A DNA stretch of 64,000 nucleotides, taken from assembly GCA_022385755.1 (NCBI GenBank), contig MU278369.1, positions 101,675 to 165,674 on the forward strand, read 5' to 3'. Source of the DNA: Trametopsis cervina (lineage: Eukaryota > Basidiomycota > Agaricomycetes > Polyporales > Irpicaceae). Of this stretch, positions 35,032 to 46,058 are shown one piece after another. The notes under the pieces were generated by a model. The model did not search any database, had not been told where the DNA came from, and was given only the letters and a program-made list of their open reading frames with translations. The first letter of the stretch is position 1; each line of letters opens with the position of its first letter. The position numbers and the translations under genes were made by a program.

Positions 35032-36285
35032 TCAATCCACAAAAATCGGATTCCAGGAGATAGCACCTTCCGGACCCTTATCCAGAGCATCCAACTTCGT
35101 CATGTCCTCGTCACTAAGGACGAAGTCATATAATTCCATGTTCGACCTGATACGCTCGGGGTTGGAGGATCTCATGAGAGGAACAAAGCCACGTTGCAAT
35201 GACCATCTGATGAGGACTTGCGCCGGTTCTTTGTGGATCTGTCGTGACGAGAATGAGTAAGGGTGTTCGAGCCGAAGTACGGCCTGGCACATACCCTTTG
35301 AGCAATCTCCACAATTACTGGGTGGTCCATGGCGCCACGGATGACAGAGCAATAGGCTTCGACAACGATTCCGTTTTTCTTGCAATACTCGTCGATAGCC
35401 CTTTGTTGACAGAATGGATGAATCTGCGAGTTGGTTATCAGTGAAAGAAGTGGTGAATGGAACGTGCAGTTAACATACTTCGACTTGGTTCACGGCGGGA
35501 ATCTCTAACCCTGCCTCCCTTATCTCTTCGAGGTGTGTCACATTGCTAAAGGTTCTAAGTTAGTATTTCCAAATTCATTCAGGAATCAGACTCACTAGTT
35601 TGATACACCAATATCACGGAGCTTTCCCGCCTTCTTCGCATCCACAAGTGCTCTCCACATGTTCAAACGCTTCTCTTTGCCTCGCGGAGGGGAGTGGATG
35701 AGGTAAAGATCAAGGTAATCTGAAATGGGTAGTGGAGTTGGCAACAATGCACGCAGATTGATCAAGTAGACAACTTACCCAATCCCGTTTCTTTCAGACT
35801 GTTATCGATCGTCTTGGAGGCTCGTTCATAAGTAAAATGATCTGAGGGTACCTTGGATGCTACACATGTGAGGAATAAGCAACAGTATGTGAATCCCATA
35901 TAGAATATATACGTACTAACGAACAGCTTGGATCTGTCAATTCCGCTCTCCCTGATAGTCTCGCCAACCTCCTTTTCATTTCGGTACATGAACGCTGAGT
36001 CTATGTGACTGCAATGAATTCGACGTCAGGTTCAATATAAGCTAAAGTGACAGAATGCAATCTTACGTATAGCCAACTTTCAAAGCCTCAGCGAGAGACG
36101 GCTTGGTGACTTCAGCAGGATCTTCAGTTTTGCCAAAGCCATACGCAACACCAAAACCCAGCAAGGGGATCTTGGCACCTACAAAACGCGATCGGCTTAG
36201 TATAGGGTTGGTCGCTGCATGGCGAGAAGAGTCATCACTCACCTGACTTCAAGGTAGTAGTAGACGTGAATGTCAAGTCAGTCAT
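35032..36285 (-). CDS. Aldo-keto reductase
   Basis: NAD(P)H-dependent aldo-keto reductase of about 285 aa in eight exons. The start is at 36285 ([15 protein letters not shown]). The AKR catalytic tetrad is visible: Asp in HIDSA, Tyr in FMYRNE, Lys in ASKVPSD and His in YLIHSP. Further signatures are GVSNY, the QVEIHPF strand and turn, and the C-terminal cofactor loop [12 protein letters not shown], whose position matches the family KSxxxxRI motif (Lys is replaced by Arg here). Intron phases are consistent, and the exon end near YNVTHL matches other fungal AKRs. The substrate, a carbonyl such as an aldehyde or ketose, cannot be deduced. A TATA element lies upstream. Gene neighbours do not form an obvious pathway. 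Confidence 0.88.
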
Positions 36286-36390
36286 CGTGACGATTCGTGG
36301 TGGGTGTACGACGAAGGGGACTTCGTAGGGCAGATCAAGTTCCAGAAAGGATCGGGTGCAATGTCATGTCATCATTTATATGCAGGCAGT

Positions 36391-36402
36391 ATTTATATAT
36401 AT
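36391..36402 (-). promoter_or_regulatory. TATA box of the aldo-keto reductase
   Basis: TATATATAAAT on the minus strand about 105 bp upstream of the start codon. Confidence 0.5.
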
Positions 36403-37000
36403 CCAGAGCGTTCTCATGGATAGCTCCTCCAGACCTGGTTGGTCAGTGTTCGGTATATGAAGTCGTTAAGACTCACTTACCGTGACTGACATAACTGAGT
36501 CAGCTTTTCTGGAGTTCCGCGTCAGCCGTACAGCGTCATCCCTCAATGTGTGAGATACCACATATATAGGTATTCCGATGCGGCCCACCTCTCAGCTGCC
36601 GTGGAGTTGCGTACACACACGTGCGACTCCGAGTGAGCTTATAGATGACAACACCACCTAAGGACGGATTCGTTGAAGTCGAGAGATATCCTATACACAA
36701 CCCCGGTAGGTCACAATGCCGCCTTCCTCTGTGACAGTCGTCCCAACAATGGACATGAAAGGTTGAAGTAGTCGCCGGCCGGACAGCGTCAACCAATGGA
36801 AATGGCGCAGAACACACAGGGTAGGAAACCTCCAATGCCGCTCACGAGCGCGGGTCCATCACAGCCCGATACCCGCCCTGAAAGCTGAAATATTGCTTCC
36901 TGAAACGACCGTGAGTCCGATGTCGTTGGCGAAACTGGCTATTATCACTAGGGATGCCATTATAATTGATCTAGCTATGTGCAAATAGTGAATGTACGAA
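36403..37000. other. Gene-free spacer
   Basis: About 600 bp between the AKR promoter and the 3' end of the mS29 gene. No coding signal. Confidence 0.4.
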
Positions 37001-38892
37001 TCATGCGGCGAACGAACCCATAACGCCCTTCCAGACGAAATCCCTGGGGTTCCCGGCCGATTCTGTATAAAGGCGCAGGAACGTCCGATCGGACGGTGCT
37101 GGGAGGGCATGATAAGGCGTCGCATACACGTGAGTAGAAGACATTATGGCATACCGTCATTGAGAACCTTGTCCTTGCCCCATAGTTCATACAGCGCAGC
37201 GGCTTCATTGATGTCCATCTGAGACGGAAGGGCAATGTTCTTCAAGCCCTTGGCATACGCGACCTGCTCCGCTCGCCTACGCACGTACGGTCCAGCCGGG
37301 ACATCTGGCGTTAGACCAAGCGCCTCCTGCAGCTCAAGCGGGGGCTTGAATTCTGAGTTGCTTGAGGTCAATGCACCAAGAACAGCACCGGCATGCTACT
37401 CAGATATGAGATAGGCTGCCGAACACGAGAAGGCCGCGACTTACGAATTGCTTCTTGCCGCTGACGTATTCAAGTAGTAGTCGCGGGAGCGAGAGATGTT
37501 GCGCACTGATAGTGTTGAACCGCGGATCCCGGTACTTGCTTTGGCTGTATAGTGACTGAACCTCGTCTACGGCAAGGAGAACAGGGAATCTAGAACAGTC
37601 GATGATCAGCTTGCCAATTTTCTTCCGGATCGCCATGTCGCTTACGTGCTCTGACGTTCAAGCTCCTTCATTAGAGCAGACAGAACAGAAGGCGCGTCGA
37701 GATTTTGCCTCAAGCCCGCACGGACGAGATCGGAGAGTGTGCTGCCCATAGTCACTGTTCGACGAGCGGACAGCAGGATATCCTCGGTTGTCTTCAGCTC
37801 TTCAAAAATTGTGGAGTTGACATCACGGAAACGGGCGAGAACCTGCGCACTGAACTCAGACTGAAGGTAAGTTCGTGTGCGCAGGTCGTAGTAATATGAT
37901 GATGATGAGTCAATGAGCTTTAGGGCTGGAGTGCTAGGTTTCAGTCTAATGATATTGTTTGTGAGGGGAGAAACGCACACCGCGGGATGTAGAGGACGAC
38001 GTGGCCCTTTTTACGCCAGTACTCCACTGCTTGGAGAAGTAGGAAGCTCTTTCCAGAGCCCATCTGGCCAGCTATTGAGAGTGTTAAGGAGAGCGAAACG
38101 ACGTAAGCCTATTGATATACGCACTGATGATAGCCCTGTTCTGGTTACTCGGCAGCTTCTCGGCCTCGTCTAACCACTTCGCCGTCGTTAACGTCGCATT
38201 CCTGACCACCGAGCAGGGCTTTGATAGAATGCGGAACTGGAGACAACTGAGTATTAGGTCTTAAGAGTGCAGCAGCCAACCGACCTCGTGCAGAATATTT
38301 CTGGGAACACCGTATGCGGTAAGAACGGACTGGCTGCCGCTGTCAAACTCCAGTGTAGAGGCCACCGAAGTCGAATTTATTGCAGCCTAGGTTTCGTGAG
38401 ACGTTAAATGTGTATGGGACATTATTCTGATGGTATACGCACGGGATGGAAAGGCTGCAATGACAACACCGGGCGGTCCTCTGCTTGGAATAAGGGATGC
38501 TTCAGCTGAGTGGCTGGCAAGGTGTGAAACCTCTAGATAAGTTTAGACATAGTCAAAATGTTTGTTTGCTTTGCATGAAGTAATTGCTGCATACCGGAGG
38601 TATCTTCGGACGACCCCCTGGCCCGTCCTGCATGACTAGTACGCCTTGCCCGGCCCCTGTTTTACCCTTGACCTTGCTGTCCTTCAGCTTTCGCTTCATC
38701 TCCTTGTTCGGATCCTTGTTCCATTCTACACGGCCGTCAGCACGCAGTTTTGTGGTGACATTTGCTCTACGTACCAGGAGGTACCCAGCGCCATTTACTG
38801 CTGTTCATTCGTTTTTGCTGGCCATGGGAGCCATAAAGGGACGGTATCAGCGCATGTTTGGGTGCACGCGGTATCGAGGCAAGACTGGACAT
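37001..38892 (-). CDS. RSM23: Mitochondrial small-subunit ribosomal protein mS29 (DAP3/Rsm23)
   Basis: GTP-binding protein of the mitochondrial 37S/28S ribosomal subunit, about 460 aa in ten exons. It starts at 38892 with a Ser- and Arg-rich, acid-free leader (MSSLASIPRAPKHALIPS) fit for mitochondrial import. A P-loop GQMGSGKSFLL lies around residue 187. A Walker-B-like stretch VLLAVDEVQSLY and the family block YRDPRF..I..QHLSLPRLLLEY follow. The C-terminus reads MDINEAAALYELWGKDKVL, then after a last intron SAGNPRDFVWKGVMGSFAA, matching the DAP3 C-terminal signature. The last exon ends at 37001; without it the frame would stop at 37144. It is divergent from the Sds3 gene, with 273 bp between start codons. 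Confidence 0.88.
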
Positions 38893-39165
38893 GAATATGC
38901 GCGTGGCAACTGAAGTCTTCGTTCCAAAGTCGCGGTCGAAGTAACACAGCAGTAAATGTGTAAATGTGGTGGCGGTAACTGCCGGCTCGCGGGATCCCGC
39001 GCTTGTGTGGCACGGGTGCACTGTAGCCACAACCATCCCCATCCCCGTGTAGGATACGTGACGTCTGGCTTTGTACAGTCGAATACGGACCACCATCTTC
39101 ACTGCCCTCGACGGGCCACAGAGTAACTCAACTATTAAGGCTACCACTATCCCTCATCTACTCTG
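38893..39165. promoter_or_regulatory. Bidirectional promoter region mS29 / Sds3
   Basis: 273 bp separate the two divergent start codons, so both promoters must lie here or overlap. No TATA box is obvious, as is common for housekeeping genes. Confidence 0.5.
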
Positions 39166-40360
39166 ATGCCCCCACAGCCCGGGGTTTTCGCTCTGCCATA
39201 CGCTTCGTCGAGCAAGTCAAGAGGACAAAACGGGTTCATCGACGGCACGGAGTATCATCCGAGTAGCTTGAACGCTGGACCGAGTAGGGTGCATGGTGCG
39301 TTTCATTCATACCCAGCATCGGGTAGCCTCAGATATCCTCCGCGAATGTCATTTAAACACTTGTATCACAGGGTCTACGCCCGTTGAGGATCCCCAGAAA
39401 CGGAAAAGGAAGGAGTTTGCGAGCAAGCTAGGGAAGGAAATGAGTGAGCGTCGAGAAGAGTGAGTCGACCGTTATCAGGAGTATCTATATGCGCAGTCAT
39501 GATTAACACCCGTTGGTACATATAACAGTGTTCAATACAACTCTGGAAGGCATTACGCTGAAGCCATACAGGAGCTGAATCTCCTTGCATATCACCTGTC
39601 TACTCGGCCTGATACCGTGCCCGCGTATCAGCTTCGACTGTACCCTATCACTCTTGAGCGATCCGCGCTTCTTGCGTCTCTAGTGTTACAGGAGAGGCAT
39701 GCTCTCGACTGTGTGCAAACTGCGTACGAAGAAGAACGGGAGCGCGTTGAGGACGAGTGGAAAAGGGGCCGTGAGCGCATAAAAGAGCGTTTACTTGAAG
39801 GTATCGAAGAAAGACGCCGCCGAGCTAGAGAGGAGAAGGAAGGTGAAGGGACGGGTGCAGGTGCGTATAACATCCCTTGACATCCGATATCATGGGCTTA
39901 TTCTTGTGGCATATGTTAAGAGGGCAGCTTGGACTCTCAGTCGCGGCCACACATCACTCGCAAACTCCGCAACAAGCTCGGTACTGGTACATCCCCCCCT
40001 CCAACGCCACTTGCGAACGCAACACCCGGTACAGGTGGTATTGCATCCATTTCATCCGGGCCAATAACAGCAGGCCCGTTCCTCAACCCTCACTCTCTTT
40101 CTGTGGACGAACTCCCTTCTCCGTTCCCTTTACCGTTGACCTCCACGCATCTCAGCACGGGTACCAATGCTAACGCTACAAGCAACAGAAGAAGGGCGAA
40201 GGGAGGTGGACGAGAGGCTCAGGCCGTTGGTGGCCTTGGGAAAAGTCTACATCTCTTGACTGCTTGCAAAGAGGTAGAGATTGAACAGGACCTGGGTGAG
40301 ATAAGGAGAGGAAATAAGAGGCGGCGGGTCGCTGCGGGCGGCATGGTTAGCAAGTCATAG
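39166..40360 (+). CDS. SDS3: Sds3-like subunit of the Rpd3/Sin3 histone deacetylase complex
   Basis: Chromatin regulator of 329 aa. Exons are 39166-39295, 39372-39459, 39529-39860 and 39921-40360, all in phase. The Sds3/BRMS1 domain is a long charged coiled coil: KEFASKLGKEMSERRED, then YNSGRHYAEAIQELN, ALDCVQTAYEEERERVEDEW and the basic segment RGRERIKERLLEGIEERRRR. It ends with SRPHITRKLRNKLG, a family hallmark. The C-terminal part is Pro/Ser/Thr-rich with a terminal KRRRV basic patch (probable nuclear signal). These proteins scaffold Sin3 and the deacetylase. Dep1 shares the domain, so Sds3 versus Dep1 assignment is likely but not certain. Confidence 0.82.
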
Positions 40361-41114
40361 GCGTAATACGGTCGTCTACACTGCAGTGTCTTATCATTGT
40401 GTTTCTGTGAGTCCTTCTCTTCACTCTTCATATTACCTGAGGAGTGATTGTGATTTCACGCAGATATTGGATACCTGTATTTTACTTCGCTTTGGATGAT
40501 AATTCCCTTGGAGAGTGGTCCTATACTACAGTGTGTGATTTTGAATTACCCTTCGCACACTTTCTCAATTTGTTCCAAGTAGGTGATGTGTGTGCGGCTC
40601 CTATACCTGAGCAAGTAAGCTCAAACAGCGGGCACCTCGGGCCGGTGTCAATTTGAGAACCAAAACATTCAGCCGAACACATCCAAGGTTTGCGATTAGA
40701 TATGATCCAGTTCACACGTTCGCCATACAAGGCTTACTATTCTCCGTCCGAGCGTATTCCTACGACATGCTGAGGCATAGTCTATCACACAGCCTGGCAT
40801 ATTCTCATGCAGAGTGCTTGCTCAAGATGACAACAGTATCTCAGCAGCTCTGCCATGGTGCGCCGTCTTTCCCCAAAAGTGCATGAGCAGTACCACGCTG
40901 TCGATCGATGACGACGATGGCACACATGCTGCGGTTCTTGAGTTCAGCGGGTTTCTCTCAGATTCTCTGCAGATTCCCTGCGGGGCGATCAGGAGACCTT
41001 TGAAAATGAGCGTTTGGGATATCACTGGACGTCGATATATCAGCGGCCTCTGTGGTACCTCCTCCTTCCTACCCCCATCCTCCCATACATACACACAACT
41101 AACAGTCGAGCACC
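40361..41114. other. Gene-free spacer
   Basis: About 750 bp between Sds3 and dienelactone hydrolase 1. Only short unsupported frames are present. It presumably holds a 3' UTR and a promoter. Confidence 0.4.
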
Positions 41115-42203
41115 ATGAGCTTCTGCGAACATTGCATCCAAGGTGCTTAGCTGCGTCGGTGTCAGCGATACAGCCTTGCTAATCAATTCTGCTTCTTCAG
41201 GAGTCCGCCACGAGGGTACTCCTGAGGGTTAGTAAAGTGCTGGCGGAATCCCAGATGTTGTCGAGCCTGACAGTGCATGATATTTAGGCACTTGGGAGGA
41301 GTTCGATGGCATCAAGGCGTACGTCGCCACCCCGACCATCGACTATCCTAAGGACAAGGTTCTTCTGTACATCCCCGACGTGTTCGGTATTCAGCTGCCC
41401 AACCATCAGGCGCGTTTCATCCACATCTCTCTTATCTCCTGTATTGACGCTGTGATTTCTCAGCTCCTGGCGGACGACTTCGCGCGTAACGGTCTGAAGG
41501 TCGTCGTCCCCGACATCTTTGACGAGCCCTGCCCCGCCGATGCTTTGGACCCGGGATCAAACTTCGACCTTGGGAAATGGTTTGGCACCAACGGCCCTCA
41601 GGTCACTGAACCTCGCGTCCGCAAGGTCCTTGCCGCGCTCAAGGCGAGCGGCATCACCAGAGTTGGTGTAACCGGCTACTGTTATGGCGCACGTCTTGGG
41701 TTCAATCTCGCCTTCGAGAACGAGATCGATGTCCTCGTCGTCGCCCACCCATCGCTGCTGAACGTTCCCGACGATATTGAGGTACGTCATTCGCTCGGTT
41801 CAACGAGCCGGTGGGCACGCCTGGGACCCGGAGTTGATGTGTCCCCACGGGATGCTTCTTTTCACAGAAATACAAGTCCTCTTCCAAGGCCCCTCTTCTC
41901 ATTAACAGCTGCACAGTCGACACGCAGTTCCCGCACGAGAAACAGGAGATTACAGACGGCCTCTTGGGCGAGGGCAAGTTTGCTCCAGGGTACCTGCGCA
42001 CGTACTGGGAGGGGTGCACCCACGGCTTTGCCGTTCGTGGCGATCTGGTACGTGTCCAGTATGCTTCTGTATGACAACAAACGCACACTCATCGTGCTGT
42101 TCTATTTACGTGCGATCGGCGTGTGTAGAGTGACCCGAAGGTCAAGGCCGGGAAGGAAGGCGCTTTCAAGGCGAGCGTTGAGTGGCTGATCAAGTACTTG
42201 TAG
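41115..42203 (+). CDS. Dienelactone hydrolase family protein 1
   Basis: Alpha/beta-hydrolase of the dienelactone hydrolase family, about 250 aa. In bacteria the family opens dienelactones in chloroaromatic breakdown; fungal members are mostly uncharacterised. The short first exon (41115-41142) encodes MSFCEHCIQG. The hydrolase core carries Cys in GYCYGARLGF, Asp in TVDTQFP and His in GCTHGFAVRGD, the family Cys-Asp-His triad. The stretch VFGIQLPNHQ is followed in frame by LLADDFARNG only if an intron with a GC donor (CAG/GCGCGT) is removed. The paralog at 50,797 has GT at the matching site. The last exon ends GAFKASVEWLIKYL at 42203. Confidence 0.88.
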
Positions 42204-43401
42204 ATAAGGATTCTCTCAAGGATGGACATACGAATGGAAGCAGTGTGCAAATACGAAATGTGCTGATCCTCTCATTTCCGCCTGAAACGGGGTGACTCTA
42301 CGGCATACACATCGAATCCTTGATTAATTGCAGTCTAGCTTACGCGTGTTACCTGCATCCTTATTTATGGGTATTGGGTATTGAACAGGCTGCGCCAAAA
42401 TAAATAGATGACAAAGCTGTTCTGTATCAATTGCACTTATCAAAGACAGCGTCCTAACAGATGGTGTTCAGTTTGAAGGTTTAGGATGCATCCGCGCCGC
42501 GGCCATGGTCACGTGAGAAGCGGCTAGAACGCCGGTTGAGCAAGTTGTTTTTCGCTCCGCTTGTACTGCGCCTGAATTCTGCGAGGTACGTTGAGCTGTG
42601 CTCTTAAATTATGTGAGTAAGGCGAAGTGCATCTCACCTCGGACGGTGCGGTACGGCCGCTACAGTCGTGCCAGCTCATCATGTTGTGTTGTTGTGACAA
42701 TGGAGACAAGAAACTGACGATGCCGCCTATAACTAGTCACAGGAGCCGAGTTTAGAATTTCGGAACGGCTAACGAGGAAAAAAGAGCGGTCATTCTCTTG
42801 TATCAGACCGTCCAACCCTCATCCTCGCTCTGCAACAGCAGCGAATTTCCCCGTGTCCCTAACGTCTGTGCGAGGTTGGGACGGAGGAGAGAGCGACGAG
42901 GACCAGTGTAAGTGCTTCTTTTCCCCACAATCTCGATGGGGATTATTTTCCTGTAGATCGGCAGATCTGGCTAGACTGGGTTTGTTGCCCAGTTGGAGAA
43001 TATCGGAATTTCCGTCCTGATGCTCAGCAGCCGCGAGGACGCTGGCAACTCGCACCAGACCAACTAGCCAGTTGGGTGGTTAGCCGCAGTGTCTCTCATC
43101 ATCCCACCACGTCCTGCAGGATGGCTGAGAGGTCGTCTGCACAGCTGGCGACCACACTCTTTTAAACTGTTTACCCCTCTCTACTCTCTGTATCGCAGAC
43201 GACCCTATCGCTCACATTCGTTGGGCATTCTCTGTAGCCAGACCACAACACCCGCACCGGCCACAACACAACAGCGGTAGCCGTGCGAGTATTGCAACAC
43301 CCTCACCAAGCGCCAGCATCAACTTTTCCTCGTGACGAGAAACAACCTTCTCAACAGCCCACAGCCTCACGAATTCGTGTAGTAATCCCTCCACTCCTAC
43401 C
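42204..43401. other. Gene-free spacer
   Basis: About 1.2 kb upstream of the GATA factor. No coding signal. The last 100 bp are C/A-rich and probably form the 5' UTR of the downstream gene. Confidence 0.45.
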
Positions 43402-44842
43402 ATGGCTTCCGACAACCGTTACTACAGCCAACAGGACCCGAACGCACCCTACGGATACGCCCCGTACCCCCCCTATGATGCCGCCCAATACCCACCTAAT
43501 TCAGCACGGTCGATGCGTAATGGCGCCTCGCATCCTCATCCGGCGCAGCCACAGCCGCCACAACCACCACCTCAGCAATACGCAACTCACCCACCAGCCA
43601 ATGCCTACCCTCCTCCGCCCTCAGCATATGCCCCTCCCGCCTACGCAGTTCCTCACCAACAAGGCCAGGCGCAATGGACACAGGAGAGCTGGCAGCATTA
43701 TCAACAACAACAGCAACAACAACAATCCTACGCTCCCCAAGGCCAACCCATGCAACAGGAGTCGCCCTACGGCTCCAGACCCGACTCACAGACAGCTCAA
43801 CATCCAAGCGAGACAAGAGCGCCTTCAGCAGGGCCATCCAAAGCGGATAATCGTCGCCCAGAGGAGCGAGCCGAGCGGCCTCCTGAAGCGGCGCCTCAAC
43901 CTAAAGGTCGCAAGGGCAAAGAGTCACTGGCTGAGCCTCCGGCACCCACGCCATTACCTCAGGTTCCTGCGCAGTTGGGTTTGGATTACCATAAGGTGAG
44001 CACGGCGTTGCGTTGCGGTTTGATTGAATCTTATCTTCATTCATTCGCGACAAATTTGTGGCACCTGTCCGCTCACGCACTGTCCCGGAACTACGTCTTC
44101 TAGCTCGTCGAATCATACCGTCTCATTATCGATTCCTCGAAGGCGATAGGAGCCGATACTGGTACTGGAAGACATGGCGGCTATGCCGAGATGTTGGAGA
44201 GGATGCTCCAGGCCGCGACCTATGGCGCGCAAGCTTTAGACTCGGCCACCAAACGGTCGACCTCTGAACTACCGCGAGCACCACCGACCGACGGTGAGCG
44301 CCCACACGAGGAGGGTGATGGGGGTGCGGGGAAGGCGCGTCAGTCAAACGTAATCGTAAGTCCGGGTGGCTGTTATGCCTCGTGTTCTAATGTCACCCCT
44401 CCCTTCTCATCCAACCAGAAAAACGACCAGCCAGTAGAAGGGGGTCAGACCTGTCTCGGTTGCGGCGCGACTTCCACGCCGGAATGGCGAAGGGGCCCTA
44501 TGGGTATGTGTTCTTCCGATCAACAAGGGTCTCGCGGGATACTAAACGAATTCCCATAGGTCCGCGCACGCTATGCAACGCATGCGGCTTGGTCTACGCT
44601 AAGCTCGTGCGTCTCGTCTCACCTCCATCACCCTTGTTGTTTTGCATTAATCATCATGCTTCTCTGCCCAGATTAAGAAACGTACGCGGGAACCCGGCCG
44701 TACCCGTGGCGGCGGCCAGCCCAAGCCTGGAGGTACCCTTCGGCCAGACGGGTTCTCCAGCGGCGATGACGCGAGTGACGACGACTCGAACGGTTCTCAA
44801 GGCAAACGGAACGACGCTGCCGACGCCTTGCGCCGGGCATAA
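43402..44842 (+). CDS. GATA-type zinc-finger transcription factor
   Basis: Transcription factor of 382 aa. Exons are 43402-43995, 44104-44355, 44419-44503, 44560-44606 and 44672-44842. The N-terminal half is low-complexity Pro/Gln/Tyr/Ala with an interrupted polyglutamine run. The C-terminus carries one GATA finger, Cys294-Cys297 and Cys316-Cys319, spacing C-X2-C-X18-C-X2-C. It contains [20 protein letters not shown] followed by the basic tail KKRTREPGRTRGG. This X18 finger with VYAKL is closest in pattern to the White Collar-2 class. However, I see no PAS domain in the N-terminal half, so it is not a plain WC-2. The finger is split by an intron between RGPM and GPRT. Target genes are unknown. 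Confidence 0.85.
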
Positions 44843-46058
44843 TGCACATACTCTCTCGCCTTTTCTGGATTCCTTTTCTTTTTTTCGTTGTATGTTCTCG
44901 ACTTCTCTGACCTTGCTATGCTCTCGCTATTTACTGAGTTCCGTGTCCGATAGCTCTCCTTCTTTTCCACGGGGTCTGTGTATATATCGTAGGACGTTAT
45001 ACTTCTTTTACAATTACCAGGTGATTACATAGTGGGTCTGGATTGGACCGAAATCCGAGTCGGCCCACCGCATCCGTTATCATACAGCACGCCGTCGCTC
45101 CTTTGTAATTGGTGTCGCACCCTATTCAGCGGCAGTTATTCGCATCGTTTTGGGCCTCCCTATTCACCTTGTTCGCCGATTTTGTCTCGTGCAGATCGCC
45201 TGCAGGTCGCCAAAGACCCACCTTGCTCTTTGCTTCGCAGTGAGTGCACAGCTATCTTTCTCTCACTTACGTCCCAAAACCCACCCCATCCCCTCACTGT
45301 AAGCACCAACCTAGTTGAACATGCTCTCTGACGGACCGCTCAGTCTGCACAACCTTCTGACCATTCATGCCAGTTTAATTACGAGTACAAGTGGTCCGCA
45401 GTCCGGAACGCGAGTCTTGATGTACCGAGGACGTAAATGATGGATGTTCAATGATCATAAACGCCTCAAGTCATCTCTGTACCACGGCCCCACGCCTCGG
45501 CATTCCGGACACCACTGCGCCGCCAATGAACCACCCAACTATTGTTCCCGTCAATTTCTGTAAGGGGATAAGGTTGCCCTTTTCCGCCCCGTTATTTCAG
45601 CTTCCTACGCCAACCATGTAAGCCGAAATGGGTAGCAGCTTGTGGGGTCGTGGCGGGGTCGTGTCCTAAGATTGACTACAGCGATACGCTTCGGACCAGC
45701 GACGGACAGCTTCTCATTGCTATCTGCACGGGTAGATCTGTCAGCAACCTGCGGACGAATCAATTGGGTGATCCCTAGGAACGTCTCAGAGGAACCCTCG
45801 CTCAGGTACCGCCCACGAAGCATGTGCCCTCACCCGCTCGTCTTCTGATAGGAGCATAAAGTTCGAAGGATGATACAATGAAATCCTCTATTGACATCGA
45901 TATGTTACAGTACCAGCACTAGGAAGGGTATCGTAATGTAATACTCAAGGTTAGTAGTGTACAGTATACAACTCATAACTTACAACTCACACTGAACGGA
46001 CGAAACAAATGGGCACCTTCCACCACCCAATCACCCTACACGGCCCTATCATCACGTG
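44843..46058. other. Gene-free spacer
   Basis: About 1.2 kb between two convergent genes (GATA factor and SPT20). No coding signal; longer than expected for two 3' UTRs. Confidence 0.45.
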
